From contig JAEHHF010000015.1 of NCBI GenBank assembly GCA_019248085.1, positions 1 to 11,529 of the forward strand: a stretch of DNA of 11,529 nt, given 5' to 3'. Position 1 is the stretch's first letter; each line of letters starts with the position of its first letter. The translations under genes were made by a program, and so were the position numbers. Shown here piece by piece: positions 1-6,813 of the stretch. The notes beneath the pieces are model-generated. The model worked only from the letters and a program-made list of their open reading frames with translations. It searched no databases and was not told the origin of the DNA. The stretch comes from Candidatus Dojkabacteria bacterium S2_J21 (GTDB lineage: Bacteria > Patescibacteria > Dojkabacteria > SC72).

Positions 1-42
1 TTGAGAACAAAGAGCAACGAATATATCCTAATGGTACTTTAG
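1..42 (-). repeat. Inverted copy of an internal ftsI segment at the window edge
   Basis: These 42 bases are an exact reverse-complement match to positions 3155-3196, inside ftsI; identity stops abruptly at position 43. Read on the plus strand they encode the same residues as ftsI codons 174-186 (ENKEQRIYPNGTL), then run into about 15 unrelated codons and a TAA at 87-89. A 42-base perfect match with a sharp boundary at a contig edge is best explained by an amplification or assembly chimera rather than a second penicillin-binding protein gene. The left flank of the next gene is therefore trustworthy only from about position 43. Confidence 0.8.
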
Positions 43-91
43 AGGGGAAATTACTACAAGATTTGAAATTCATAACTTTTGTCTTGTAATG

Positions 92-100
92 TGGTAAAAT
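92..100 (+). promoter_or_regulatory. Extended -10 promoter element for the gene at 111
   Basis: TGGTAAAAT matches an extended -10 (TGn plus TAAAAT against the TATAAT consensus). No convincing -35 lies 16-18 bases upstream; TTGAAA at 63-68 is too far away. Transcription would begin near 107, only a few bases before the ATG at 111, so the message would have almost no leader. No Shine-Dalgarno sequence is present in the ten bases before the ATG. Confidence 0.45.
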
Positions 101-110
101 AATCCTCGTC

Positions 111-821
111 ATGGGCAAAATAAAACAAAGAAACTGGTTGATCATAATAACAGTCTTCTTGGTAATGGTATCTGGGGCAGGATTATTTGTCTCAATACAA
201 CAAAAATTGTCATTTAACTCCTGTGCATATGGAGAGAATGTCTATAGAAGTGGTGAGAATATCCCAGAATATAATGGAAGGACTGAGTGTACATGCAATC
301 CAGATGGAACAATCAAGTGTGGAGTAAGCGATGGAGCAATTACCTACAGTGGCTATTCTTCTGAAAATCTCAAATTTACATACAAGTATATTAACCTTCT
401 AAGCAAAGACGCTCTAATGTTGGAAGATGTAACTGCAGGAGAGGCTTCATATTCTGATGGTGTCTTGCGGGTAAGTTTGGAAAGAAATGTTTTGTGTACG
501 GACAGTGGTATCGCTCCTTCTCAGTCTGGTTTCTATCAGCTTTCTCCTTCAAGTCTTAATATTACTATCATGACTAATCTCGATAATTCAAAGTATACCA
601 GTCCTTGTAAGATTGAAGATAGCTTTGAGATTTCTAATCTAAGTATAACCTTGGATTCCGACTTCCAAATATATTATCAATCTGACGATGGTAAGGTTGT
701 AAGCCTAGGAGCATGTATGCAAGATAATGTCCTTTATGGGGATCAAGAAGTCTTCAAGGATAAGAGTTCATCTTCTGTTTGTATTTGTAATACTGGCGAG
801 GTCAGTTGTAAGCAATTATAA
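111..821 (+). CDS. Secreted or membrane-anchored protein with two VWC-like cysteine motifs
   Basis: A 236-residue protein of unknown function. Residues 1-8 are positively charged and residues 9-29 form a hydrophobic segment, so it is exported or anchored by its N-terminus. It has ten cysteines. Two motifs share the same layout: C38-x21-C60-x-C62-x7-C70 and C202-x21-C224-x-C226-x6-C233, each with a 'NVxY..GE' or 'NVLYGDQE' stretch after the first cysteine and CxC followed by a glycine and a last cysteine. This resembles von Willebrand C-type or chordin-like half repeats. Between them lies a Ser/Thr/Tyr-rich, probably beta-stranded region with C129 and C166. The start is the first ATG after an extended -10. 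The stop overlaps the mraY stop on the other strand by six bases. Disulfide bonding and an extracytoplasmic location are inferred; no enzyme motif is visible. Confidence 0.75.
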   Translation: MGKIKQRNWLIIITVFLVMVSGAGLFVSIQQKLSFNSCAYGENVYRSGENIPEYNGRTECTCNPDGTIKCGVSDGAITYSGYSSENLKFTYKYINLLSKDALMLEDVTAGEASYSDGVLRVSLERNVLCTDSGIAPSQSGFYQLSPSSLNITIMTNLDNSKYTSPCKIEDSFEISNLSITLDSDFQIYYQSDDGKVVSLGACMQDNVLYGDQEVFKDKSSSSVCICNTGEVSCKQL

Positions 822-1847
822 CAACCCTAGATATATTCCCAAGATACTGAACATCGCTGTAAATAGCCAGAATCTCATGGTTACCTTGTACTGTGGCCAT
901 CCTTTCGCTTGGAAGTGGTGATGAATTGGAGCTATGATAAATACTCTTTTCTTAAAGAATTTCATACTGAGCATCTGTATCGCGCTAGAACCCATGATGA
1001 TCCATGTCATAGCAGACATTATGAAGTAAGGGATTATGTTGTCAGTTATAACTCCGATAAAAAAGATTGCAAATCCAAGTGGCATAGCCCCAGGACCACC
1101 ATTCCAGAATCTTGCGGGTGGAATATTAAAGTACAAATCGATAATCTGTACTCCAAGGATAATGCATAATACAGGTATAAACTCGGTCTTACCTTGAACC
1201 AACAAGAGTACTATCATTGCAAAGTTAATAATTGCGAAAATCCCCATCATCAGACCATCTAGTCCATCTGTAAGTTCTGCAGAATATATAGCTAATTGAC
1301 CCACAAACCCAAGAAATATTAATACTAGTGGAGTTACTGAGATTGTTAGGATATTAAAGAAAGATAAGGATTCAAAAGATCCTGTTCTAAAAAGCAAGAA
1401 CATTATCCCAATGTTGATCAATGTCGCAAAGAATAGCTTTCCGATTCTCCATTCGAATGTTTCCTGAAATGCTTTCATCTTCTCGTTATTTTTAAATCCA
1501 TTTGTAAATACAACCACATCAATGAAGCCCCACAAACCATAGAGGAAGAAACCAAGGAGGAATACTTTTATGACAGGGGTTAATGTAACCGTTAAAGCTA
1601 CTATTATTGGAACAACAATCCATATGAGTATTCCACCCATATTAGGTGTCCCATTTGTTTCGGTGACTCGCATGATTCTTAAGAAGAGGGAATTGTCACC
1701 GTTTTCTTCTGCCCCTATCTTAGATTTCTTTAATCCACTTACTTGATTGAACTTATACAGAATACTAATCATTATCGGAGCGAAAATTGCAGAACACAAT
1801 ACTGCGAGGAAAAGATAATTAAGTCCGGTTTTAAGAATTTCTGTCAT
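816..1847 (-). CDS. mraY: MraY-like phospho-MurNAc-pentapeptide translocase, atypical active site
   Basis: Polytopic membrane protein of the polyprenyl-phosphate phosphosugar transferase family. MraY transfers phospho-MurNAc-pentapeptide from UDP to undecaprenyl phosphate to make lipid I on the inner membrane face. Family marks, numbered from the ATG at 1847 (343 residues), are NGTPNMGG near 65-72, ELTDGLDGL at 191-199, an N-x-x-PAR motif near 241-246, and HHHFQAKGW at 309-317. Ten hydrophobic segments are plausible. The usual DD pair in the cytoplasmic loop is DV here (D110, V111), and the usual MGDTGS is NGGPGA (G251 where aspartate belongs). In E. coli these positions are D115, D116 and D267. 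A TTG at 1859 would add four residues; I prefer the ATG because it leaves a normal short N-terminus. It is last in the mraZ operon, 33 bases after ftsI. Family identity is firm; activity is uncertain. Confidence 0.88.
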   Translation of the reverse strand: MTEILKTGLNYLFLAVLCSAIFAPIMISILYKFNQVSGLKKSKIGAEENGDNSLFLRIMRVTETNGTPNMGGILIWIVVPIIVALTVTLTPVIKVFLLGFFLYGLWGFIDVVVFTNGFKNNEKMKAFQETFEWRIGKLFFATLINIGIMFLLFRTGSFESLSFFNILTISVTPLVLIFLGFVGQLAIYSAELTDGLDGLMMGIFAIINFAMIVLLLVQGKTEFIPVLCIILGVQIIDLYFNIPPARFWNGGPGAMPLGFAIFFIGVITDNIIPYFIMSAMTWIIMGSSAIQMLSMKFFKKRVFIIAPIHHHFQAKGWPQYKVTMRFWLFTAMFSILGIYLGLL

Positions 1848-1880
1848 AAGTACTTTCAATTAATTAATTTATTCATTATC

Positions 1881-3713
1881 TCAATTTTGCTTTTGTATTT
1901 CCAGGTCATCCTTTATTGCTAGGAAAATATTTCTCCAGACGGGTACAGATGTGTAGGATGCATATGGACTTACTTGAGGCTCTTCCAATTTTACAATCAT
2001 GATGAATTTAGGATTATCATATGGTGCATACCCAATTACTGTCGCATTACTTATATCATCTTCATATCCAGCACCGGTACTTTTTGCGACTTGGGCTGTT
2101 CCTGTTTTGGCTGCTATGCCATATTCTTTCAAATCTTTGGCTAATCCTCCTAGTGCATCCTGTTGCACACCTTCTGCGAGATCTTTGCTTATGATATCTG
2201 CAGTCTGCTCGGAGATTGGTTGTGACATAATTTGTGGTGTGATATTGATAGTTTCCTTCTCATCGGTGATTTGAGATATGACATATGGTCTCATTCGGGT
2301 CCCATTATTTGCGATAGTACTTAATGCAGAGAGTACTTGTAAGGATGTTGCAGAAATACCTTGGCCGTAGGATGCGGTTATCTGGTCAAGCTTGGTCCAT
2401 TGTTCCAATGGCTTCATGTAACTTGTACTCTCATCCTGTAACCCTACTCCTATGAATTGACCAATACCAAATGCTTGAAGATATGAATAGAATTTAGGAA
2501 GATCAACGGTAAGTCCTACTTTTGCAGCGCATGGGTTGTTTGACTTTGCGAATATTCCAGCGATATTAAGAACTCCGTTTGATTTCTTGTTCCATGTATA
2601 TATGAATCTTCCCTTAAGATCAGCATATCCGGTCTCTTTATACAAATCTAACGATCCAGTACTGTCATCACAAGTATAATCTTCCTTTATAGTTCCAGCA
2701 TCGAGTGCAATTGCCAGAGTTATTGGTTTTTGCACAGATCCATATTCATATACATCTGCCACTGCCCTATTCTTCAATACCCATGGTTCTGAAACTCTCC
2801 AATATTCTGCGGGATTGTACGTAGGATAGTTAGCCATTGCCAATATAGCCCCAGTCTTTGGATCCATGATTATAACTGATCCGCTCTTTGATCGTGTATC
2901 TTTTACACCCTTCTCCAACTGTTCCTCGACCTTAGTTTGCAAATTCGGTACTATTGTTAATGTAAAATCTTTTCCTTCTCTTGGAAGTATTGGGTCATAT
3001 TCGGAGGTAAGTATAACGTTACCAGCGGAATCTTTTTCTTCGTAGGTATACCCCTCGCTTCCGTTGATATCCCCAAAGTAATAGCCTTGAATCCCATATT
3101 GCCCAAGAGCACTTCCTTGTTCATCTTTTCCAATGAATCCAAGAATATGTGCTGCTAAAGTACCATTAGGATATATTCGTTGCTCTTTGTTCTCAAAATA
3201 TAGTCCGAAACCAGATGTCCCATCGCCGAAGATATCAACCTGTGCTAGCGCATTTTTTACATTGGTGGAGATATTCTTTGCAAGGTTCGCATAGACAAAA
3301 TCATCGGTAATTTTTTCATCAATCGTAGATTTCTCTACCCCAAGGATACTTGCTACCTCTGTTACGAATTTATCTTTTTGATCAAAGAATTTCTTTCTCT
3401 CAGTATCATCTGTACTTAATGTTGCGTAGATGTCCCATACAGGTTGATCTACGGCTAGGATAGTACCGTCTTGTGCGGTAATCTTACCTCTCGTAGCTGC
3501 TTGAGTTCCACTTGATTGATACTGTTCGTTTGCAAGGGCTTTTAATTTACCAGAGTCTACCACTTGCCATCTGAAGATTTGAAGAAGAACGAGAAAAGCT
3601 AAAATGGAAATTGCATATCCAACTAGGTAGAGATTATTATGGTGTGATTTTGTTGAAATCTTCTTTCCCCTAACCTTTTTTTGAGAAGTATAGAGATGGT
3701 TTAGTTTCGCCAT
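1881..3713 (-). CDS. ftsI: Class B penicillin-binding protein, septal transpeptidase FtsI/PBP3-like
   Basis: 610 residues, a normal length for a class B PBP. It crosslinks peptidoglycan peptides outside the membrane with the polymerase FtsW. A basic cytoplasmic tail (1-27) is followed by one membrane segment (about 28-48). A PBP dimerisation domain starts at RGKI (75-78), and the transpeptidase domain occupies about 275-600. All three active-site motifs are present: SVQK (nucleophile S325, K328), SNN (391-393) and KTGT (536-539). There is no PASTA domain. The ATG at 3711-3713 lies one base after the ftsL stop (TAA-A-ATG), so the pair is translationally close. AGAG seven bases upstream is the nearest thing to a ribosome binding site. 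Its place between ftsL and mraY favours FtsI over the elongation enzyme PBP2. It ends in TGA. Codons 174-186 are duplicated inverted at the left window edge. Confidence 0.95.
   Translation of the reverse strand: MAKLNHLYTSQKKVRGKKISTKSHHNNLYLVGYAISILAFLVLLQIFRWQVVDSGKLKALANEQYQSSGTQAATRGKITAQDGTILAVDQPVWDIYATLSTDDTERKKFFDQKDKFVTEVASILGVEKSTIDEKITDDFVYANLAKNISTNVKNALAQVDIFGDGTSGFGLYFENKEQRIYPNGTLAAHILGFIGKDEQGSALGQYGIQGYYFGDINGSEGYTYEEKDSAGNVILTSEYDPILPREGKDFTLTIVPNLQTKVEEQLEKGVKDTRSKSGSVIIMDPKTGAILAMANYPTYNPAEYWRVSEPWVLKNRAVADVYEYGSVQKPITLAIALDAGTIKEDYTCDDSTGSLDLYKETGYADLKGRFIYTWNKKSNGVLNIAGIFAKSNNPCAAKVGLTVDLPKFYSYLQAFGIGQFIGVGLQDESTSYMKPLEQWTKLDQITASYGQGISATSLQVLSALSTIANNGTRMRPYVISQITDEKETINITPQIMSQPISEQTADIISKDLAEGVQQDALGGLAKDLKEYGIAAKTGTAQVAKSTGAGYEDDISNATVIGYAPYDNPKFIMIVKLEEPQVSPYASYTSVPVWRNIFLAIKDDLEIQKQN
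3155..3196 (-). repeat. Source copy of the 42-bp segment repeated inverted at 1-42
   Basis: This stretch lies inside an intact ftsI reading frame (codons 174-187), so it is the native copy. The partner at 1-42 is the displaced one. No other part of ftsI is repeated in the window that I can see. Confidence 0.8.
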
Positions 3714-3714
3714 T

Positions 3715-4017
3715 TTATTTCTCTGCTAAGAGTGCAGATTGTTCGAGATATATAATTGATTTTTGAGACTGAGATCTAATATCTAATTGTTTGTCGGCAA
3801 GTTTCTTGATAACGGTTATGGAGCTTGTTTTTGCAACGGTCTCTTCCATAGTTCTATTCTCTTCTACTAAGAAATTTTTCTCTTTGTTTAAATTCTGTAG
3901 TTCTGTTCCTAGTGGGTTTAATACTGCGTTTATGAAGAGTTGTGATAGTACAAAAACTGACATAGAGAATATGAATGCAATAGCAGGTATGTTTTTTCTT
4001 GTTTTGTAGATTGTCAT
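3715..4017 (-). CDS. ftsL: FtsL/DivIC-like septum protein
   Basis: A 100-residue bitopic protein. It has a short basic cytoplasmic N-terminus (1-9), one membrane helix (about 10-33), and then a helix rich in Leu, Glu, Lys and Asn (about 36-70) with heptad character, typical of the FtsL/DivIC coiled coil. FtsL has little sequence conservation, so the call rests on size, topology and the fixed gene order rsmH-ftsL-ftsI. In the family it joins FtsB/DivIC and FtsQ and activates FtsW-FtsI at the septum. Its ATG is 18 bases after the rsmH stop, with no Shine-Dalgarno sequence in front. It is followed after one base by ftsI. A DivIC-type protein is the alternative, but context makes FtsL more likely. 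Confidence 0.8.
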   Translation of the reverse strand: MTIYKTRKNIPAIAFIFSMSVFVLSQLFINAVLNPLGTELQNLNKEKNFLVEENRTMEETVAKTSSITVIKKLADKQLDIRSQSQKSIIYLEQSALLAEK

Positions 4018-4035
4018 TTGAGGCAGTACTAGATT

Positions 4036-4914
4036 TTAATTTTTAATTAAGCATCTCAACTTGGCTGAAGCGGATCTTGAGTTTTGTTCTATCTCAGTGT
4101 CGGTTGGGGCAATTGAACTTTTGAAGAGCAATTCACCTTCACCGCTTCCAGCCTTGTCGTTAAAGTAAGTTTTCACAATTCTGTCTTCCAATGAATGAAA
4201 GGATATCACTGATAGCCTTCCACCTTCTTGCAAGATCTTAAAAGATCTATCTAATGTCTCGGTAAGCGAATCTAACTCATCATTTACCACTATCCGCAGG
4301 GCCTGAAAGACTCTGCGGGAAGGGTTCTTAATAGTATTGTTCGCCGGTATGACTTTGTAGATAAGTCTTGTAAGATCTCCGACTGTTTGAATGTGATCGA
4401 TATTGCGCTTAATAGTTTTAGCTATTAGAGCTGCATATCGTTCTTCTCCGTATTCCAAGAATAATTTAGTCAACTGTTTGTCATTAAAGACAACCAATAT
4501 ATCTTTTGCAGTGACTCCTAAGTTGGTATCCATTCTCATATCTAAGGGTTCTTGATCTTCTTGGTAACTGAATCCTCTGTTGTGTGATTCTTCTAGTTGT
4601 CTTGAAGAGAGTCCTAAATCCATGAGTATGCCATCTGGTGTTCTTCCTGTCTCAGCTACTAGTTTGTCTATGTATCTGAAATTGGATTGTTTGATTATCC
4701 AGTTAGGTTGAGCTTTGTAATAACTTTTAACGAATTCTATTGCAAAGCTATCTTGGTCGATACTAAGTAGTAATCCTTTTGGTGAAAGTTGCTTCAATAT
4801 TTCTTGACTATGTCCTCCATCTCCTAATGTACAATCTACATAGAAGCCATCAGGCTTTATGTTTAATGATTCGATTGATTCATTTAGAAGTACTGGTATA
4901 TGTATTTTATCCAT
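4036..4914 (-). CDS. rsmH: 16S rRNA (cytosine-1402 N4) methyltransferase RsmH (MraW)
   Basis: 292 residues. The family methylates N4 of C1402 in 16S rRNA, using S-adenosylmethionine, on the small subunit in the cytoplasm. All family motifs are in order: HIPVLLNE (5-12), the AdoMet-binding loop VDCTLGDGGHS (26-36), DLGLSSRQLEE (99-109), PLDMRMD (123-129), RRVFQALRIVVNDEL (200-214), FHSLEDRIVK (239-248) and the C-terminal RSASAKLR (280-287). The start ATG lies inside the end of mraZ, with an eight-base overlap (ATGGATAA), implying coupled translation; no Shine-Dalgarno sequence precedes it. It is second in the mraZ operon, its usual position in bacteria. Nothing looks damaged. Confidence 0.97.
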   Translation of the reverse strand: MDKIHIPVLLNESIESLNIKPDGFYVDCTLGDGGHSQEILKQLSPKGLLLSIDQDSFAIEFVKSYYKAQPNWIIKQSNFRYIDKLVAETGRTPDGILMDLGLSSRQLEESHNRGFSYQEDQEPLDMRMDTNLGVTAKDILVVFNDKQLTKLFLEYGEERYAALIAKTIKRNIDHIQTVGDLTRLIYKVIPANNTIKNPSRRVFQALRIVVNDELDSLTETLDRSFKILQEGGRLSVISFHSLEDRIVKTYFNDKAGSGEGELLFKSSIAPTDTEIEQNSRSASAKLRCLIKN

Positions 4915-5350
4915 TGTTCTTGTTGTTCATGTTAGTCAACTCTTGAGCAATTTCATCACCGTTTTTTCTTAGATATTCTAATCGTTTTTGCCACATATCT
5001 TTGTCCCAAACTTCTACCCAATTCACTAAACCAATGAAGACTACGTCTTCTTTTAATTGGGCATGATCAAATAACGCTTGTGGGATTATGAATCGTCCTT
5101 GCTTATCTGTTTGGATCTCTGTAGCGCTTCCGACTAAGAATCTACTAGTATCACGGATGTTTTTGTTTATAAAAGAGCCATTTATAACATCTTGGGCTAT
5201 TTTTTGCCACATATCTTGGTTTACAAGTATAAGTGCATCTTCATATCCCCTGGTGAGTATTATGTTCTCACCTAGTTCACTTCTGAACTTTTTTGGAAGT
5301 GATGTTCTTTTCTTATTACTAAGTTTTCCATGGTACTCTCCTGTTAACAT
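4907..5350 (-). CDS. mraZ: Transcriptional regulator MraZ
   Basis: 147 residues, the usual length, with two AbrB/SpoVT-like halves. The first carries GEYHGKLSNKKRTSLPKKFR (4-23) and the second EIQTDKQGRFIIP (78-90), followed by the family's VVFIGLVNWVEVWDKDMW (103-120). MraZ forms rings and binds direct repeats upstream of its own operon, usually repressing division genes. Three repeats with the right core and 10-bp spacing lie just upstream (5363-5388), so autoregulation is strongly implied. It is the first gene of the operon mraZ-rsmH-ftsL-ftsI-mraY. The ATG at 5348-5350 has no Shine-Dalgarno sequence. The C-terminal tail is Asn-rich and overlaps rsmH. Confidence 0.96.
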   Translation of the reverse strand: MLTGEYHGKLSNKKRTSLPKKFRSELGENIILTRGYEDALILVNQDMWQKIAQDVINGSFINKNIRDTSRFLVGSATEIQTDKQGRFIIPQALFDHAQLKEDVVFIGLVNWVEVWDKDMWQKRLEYLRKNGDEIAQELTNMNNKNNG

Positions 5351-5362
5351 ACTAGGATTTTA

Positions 5363-5388
5363 CCACTTCTCACCACTTCATGCCACTA
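5363..5388 (-). promoter_or_regulatory. MraZ-binding repeats (three boxes, 10-bp period)
   Basis: On the minus strand the core AGTGG occurs three times exactly ten bases apart (plus-strand CCACT at 5363, 5373 and 5383; two copies read AAGTGG, the promoter-proximal one TAGTGG). Known MraZ operators are TGGGN repeats separated by five bases in E. coli and AAAGTG-type repeats in Mycoplasma; this array matches the spacing and resembles the Mycoplasma form. The array starts at the edge of the -10 element and covers the predicted start of transcription (near 5381), so bound MraZ would block initiation or early elongation. Confidence 0.85.
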
Positions 5389-5416
5389 ATTTAACATTAT
5401 CTAATATAACCGTCAA
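5388..5416 (-). promoter_or_regulatory. Promoter of the mraZ operon
   Basis: Minus strand: TTGACG (plus-strand CGTCAA, 5411-5416), a 17-base spacer, and TAAATT (plus-strand AATTTA, 5388-5393). Both hexamers are near the sigma-70 consensus and the spacing is ideal. The start of transcription would be near 5381, giving a leader of about 30 bases that contains the MraZ boxes. Confidence 0.75.
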
Positions 5417-5646
5417 GAAAATATAACTACAGGATAGAATATAATATTCTAGGCTATACAAAATTGGTAGCTTAGAAAGAGAACCCCTCTTTGACGTCTA
5501 ATTTGTGAACATGAACCGATAGCAATTTCTATTGAAAATATATCGTATGAAGTTCAGTCTAGATAAGAAAAGTCTTATTTAAAAAGATACGCAAGAAGAT
5601 AAATACGGAGTAACACTTATAGGGAGATACAAGAGTATGGATTTGA
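5417..5646. other. Intergenic stretch between murG and the mraZ promoter
   Basis: Together with the promoter region this makes a 296-base gap, the longest in the window, with no gene I can support. It holds a perfect palindrome at 5435-5451 and two weak six-pair hairpins (AAAGAG/CTCTTT around 5476-5492; ATAAGA/TCTTAT around 5563-5578). Neither hairpin is GC-rich, and none is followed by a T-run on the murG strand, so no intrinsic terminator for murG is evident. TTGACG at 5491-5496 has no good -10 partner. Read-through from ftsW-murG into mraZ is possible. Confidence 0.5.
5435..5451. repeat. Perfect 17-base palindrome upstream of the mraZ promoter
   Basis: TAGAATAT-A-ATATTCTA is a perfect 8+1+8 inverted repeat that begins 19 bases upstream of the mraZ -35 element. 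Its size and position would suit a dimeric regulator, but it is entirely AT-rich apart from one G-C pair per arm and could be chance. Confidence 0.5.
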
Positions 5647-6813
5647 TTAAAGGTCTATCTCGTTTAGTATCAACGTATTTGCATCAGTTCTAAATATTCT
5701 TTTGAGTTCTTCAGTATTAATATCCAATTTCTTATTGAGAAATCTATCTATACGTAACACTAGGCAACTAGATGTTAATTCTCCCTCTTGGAGTATCTCT
5801 GCAAGGCCTAACTTTGCCAAAACCTCTGCATTCTTCTGTTGTTCGTTGTGTGTTACCCAAGGAATTGGAATAAGGATAGAAGGAATTTGTAATACGCCCA
5901 TTTCATATACTGTATTAGCTCCTGCTCTTCCAACAAAGAGATCAATATTGTTTAAAAGGAATCCAATATCTTTACTACTTACATATGATGTGGGTATAAA
6001 TCTTGATTGTATCTCTTTCTCAAGTCCAGCCTTTGCATTTTGTAGGATTTTGTAGTCATTAAATACCTTGTTCTCACCAGTTTGAAGTATGATCTGATAT
6101 TTTTGAAGTAGTAGAGGCAAACATTCTTTAACGGTTTCATTTAGTAAATGAGAGCCTAGTCCTCCACCTGATATGTAAATGATAGGGTATTGATCTTGCT
6201 GATCTTTCATCTTTCTTATGTCATCCGCAAATTTCCCTTGTCCTTTTGTATTGAAAATGTCAGATCTAACTAAATTCCCAGTAAGGAAGGTTTTTCCTGC
6301 CTTAAAATACTTTCTTGATGACTCAAAGGAGATGAATATCTTTTCTGACATTTTACCCACTAAGTTATTTGTTAAACCTACTGTTGCTGTCTGCTCATGG
6401 AGATAGATCTTAGCTTTGAAGAGTTTCGCCAAAAAGCAAACATGCACAGTAACAAATCCTCCTGTTGAGATGATGATATCTGGTCGGAATTCTTTCACTA
6501 TTTTGTATGAATCCCAGAGACCCAAAAAAGTTCTAAACAAAAGTTTAATTGTATTAAGACTAAAGGTTCTTTGTAATTTACCAGGTCGGATATATTTACG
6601 ATTGAACTCTTTGTCCTTCATCAATTTTTGTTCAAGTGAGTTCCCAGGTTTCTCTCCTTCCATGCCTAAGTCACCCCCAACATAAAGGAAGTTTTCGTTA
6701 TTTAAGATATACTTTTCTTGAAGTGAGGAAATAATGGAGAGTGCTGCAGAAATATGCCCTCCGGAGCCGCCTCCTGTTATTAATATCTTTTTATGTAAGT
6801 TCTTTTTTCCCAT
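5647..6813 (-). CDS. murG: MurG, lipid II synthase (UDP-GlcNAc transferase)
   Basis: 388 residues, slightly longer than the usual 355-370. MurG adds GlcNAc from UDP-GlcNAc to lipid I on the cytoplasmic face of the membrane, giving lipid II. It is a GT-B fold glycosyltransferase. Visible motifs are GGGSGGH (14-20, usual GGTGGH), HEQTATVGLTN (139-149, usual HEQNxxxGLTN), GGGLGS (216-221, usual GGSQGA), RAGANTVYE (296-304) and NEQQKNA (323-329). Core glycine, histidine, glutamate and QQ positions are kept, while several substrate-contact positions differ. The ATG overlaps the 3' end of ftsW by 23 bases in another frame and has no Shine-Dalgarno sequence; no alternative start exists before GGGSGGH, so the overlap is real. 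It is likely cotranscribed with ftsW. Confidence 0.95.
   Translation of the reverse strand: MGKKNLHKKILITGGGSGGHISAALSIISSLQEKYILNNENFLYVGGDLGMEGEKPGNSLEQKLMKDKEFNRKYIRPGKLQRTFSLNTIKLLFRTFLGLWDSYKIVKEFRPDIIISTGGFVTVHVCFLAKLFKAKIYLHEQTATVGLTNNLVGKMSEKIFISFESSRKYFKAGKTFLTGNLVRSDIFNTKGQGKFADDIRKMKDQQDQYPIIYISGGGLGSHLLNETVKECLPLLLQKYQIILQTGENKVFNDYKILQNAKAGLEKEIQSRFIPTSYVSSKDIGFLLNNIDLFVGRAGANTVYEMGVLQIPSILIPIPWVTHNEQQKNAEVLAKLGLAEILQEGELTSSCLVLRIDRFLNKKLDINTEELKRIFRTDANTLILNEIDL

Noticed and set aside
1..89. A partial second penicillin-binding protein gene at the left edge
   Set aside because: Identity to ftsI is perfect for 42 bases and zero beyond, unlike a paralogue; a chimeric join explains it better.
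51..89. A possible hairpin (ACAAGA with TCTTGT) before the gene at 111
   Set aside because: Only six AT-rich pairs with a loop of about 20 bases; too weak to call a terminator or riboswitch.
909..1169. An 86-codon plus-strand open frame with several His and Arg residues
   Set aside because: It is antisense to the 3' part of mraY, where the HHH and GGPGA motifs are encoded; coding on the other strand is clear.
1857..1859. TTG as the start of mraY
   Set aside because: It adds only four residues, and an in-frame ATG at 1845-1847 gives the usual N-terminal length; neither has a ribosome binding site, so the ATG is preferred.
1999..2274. A 91-codon plus-strand open frame inside ftsI, and similar ones inside murG, ftsW and mraY
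   Set aside because: All are antisense to intact conserved genes, with composition expected of mirror frames.
5476..5578. Two small hairpins in the murG-mraZ gap as murG terminators
   Set aside because: Stems are six AT-rich pairs and neither is followed by a T-run on the transcribed strand.
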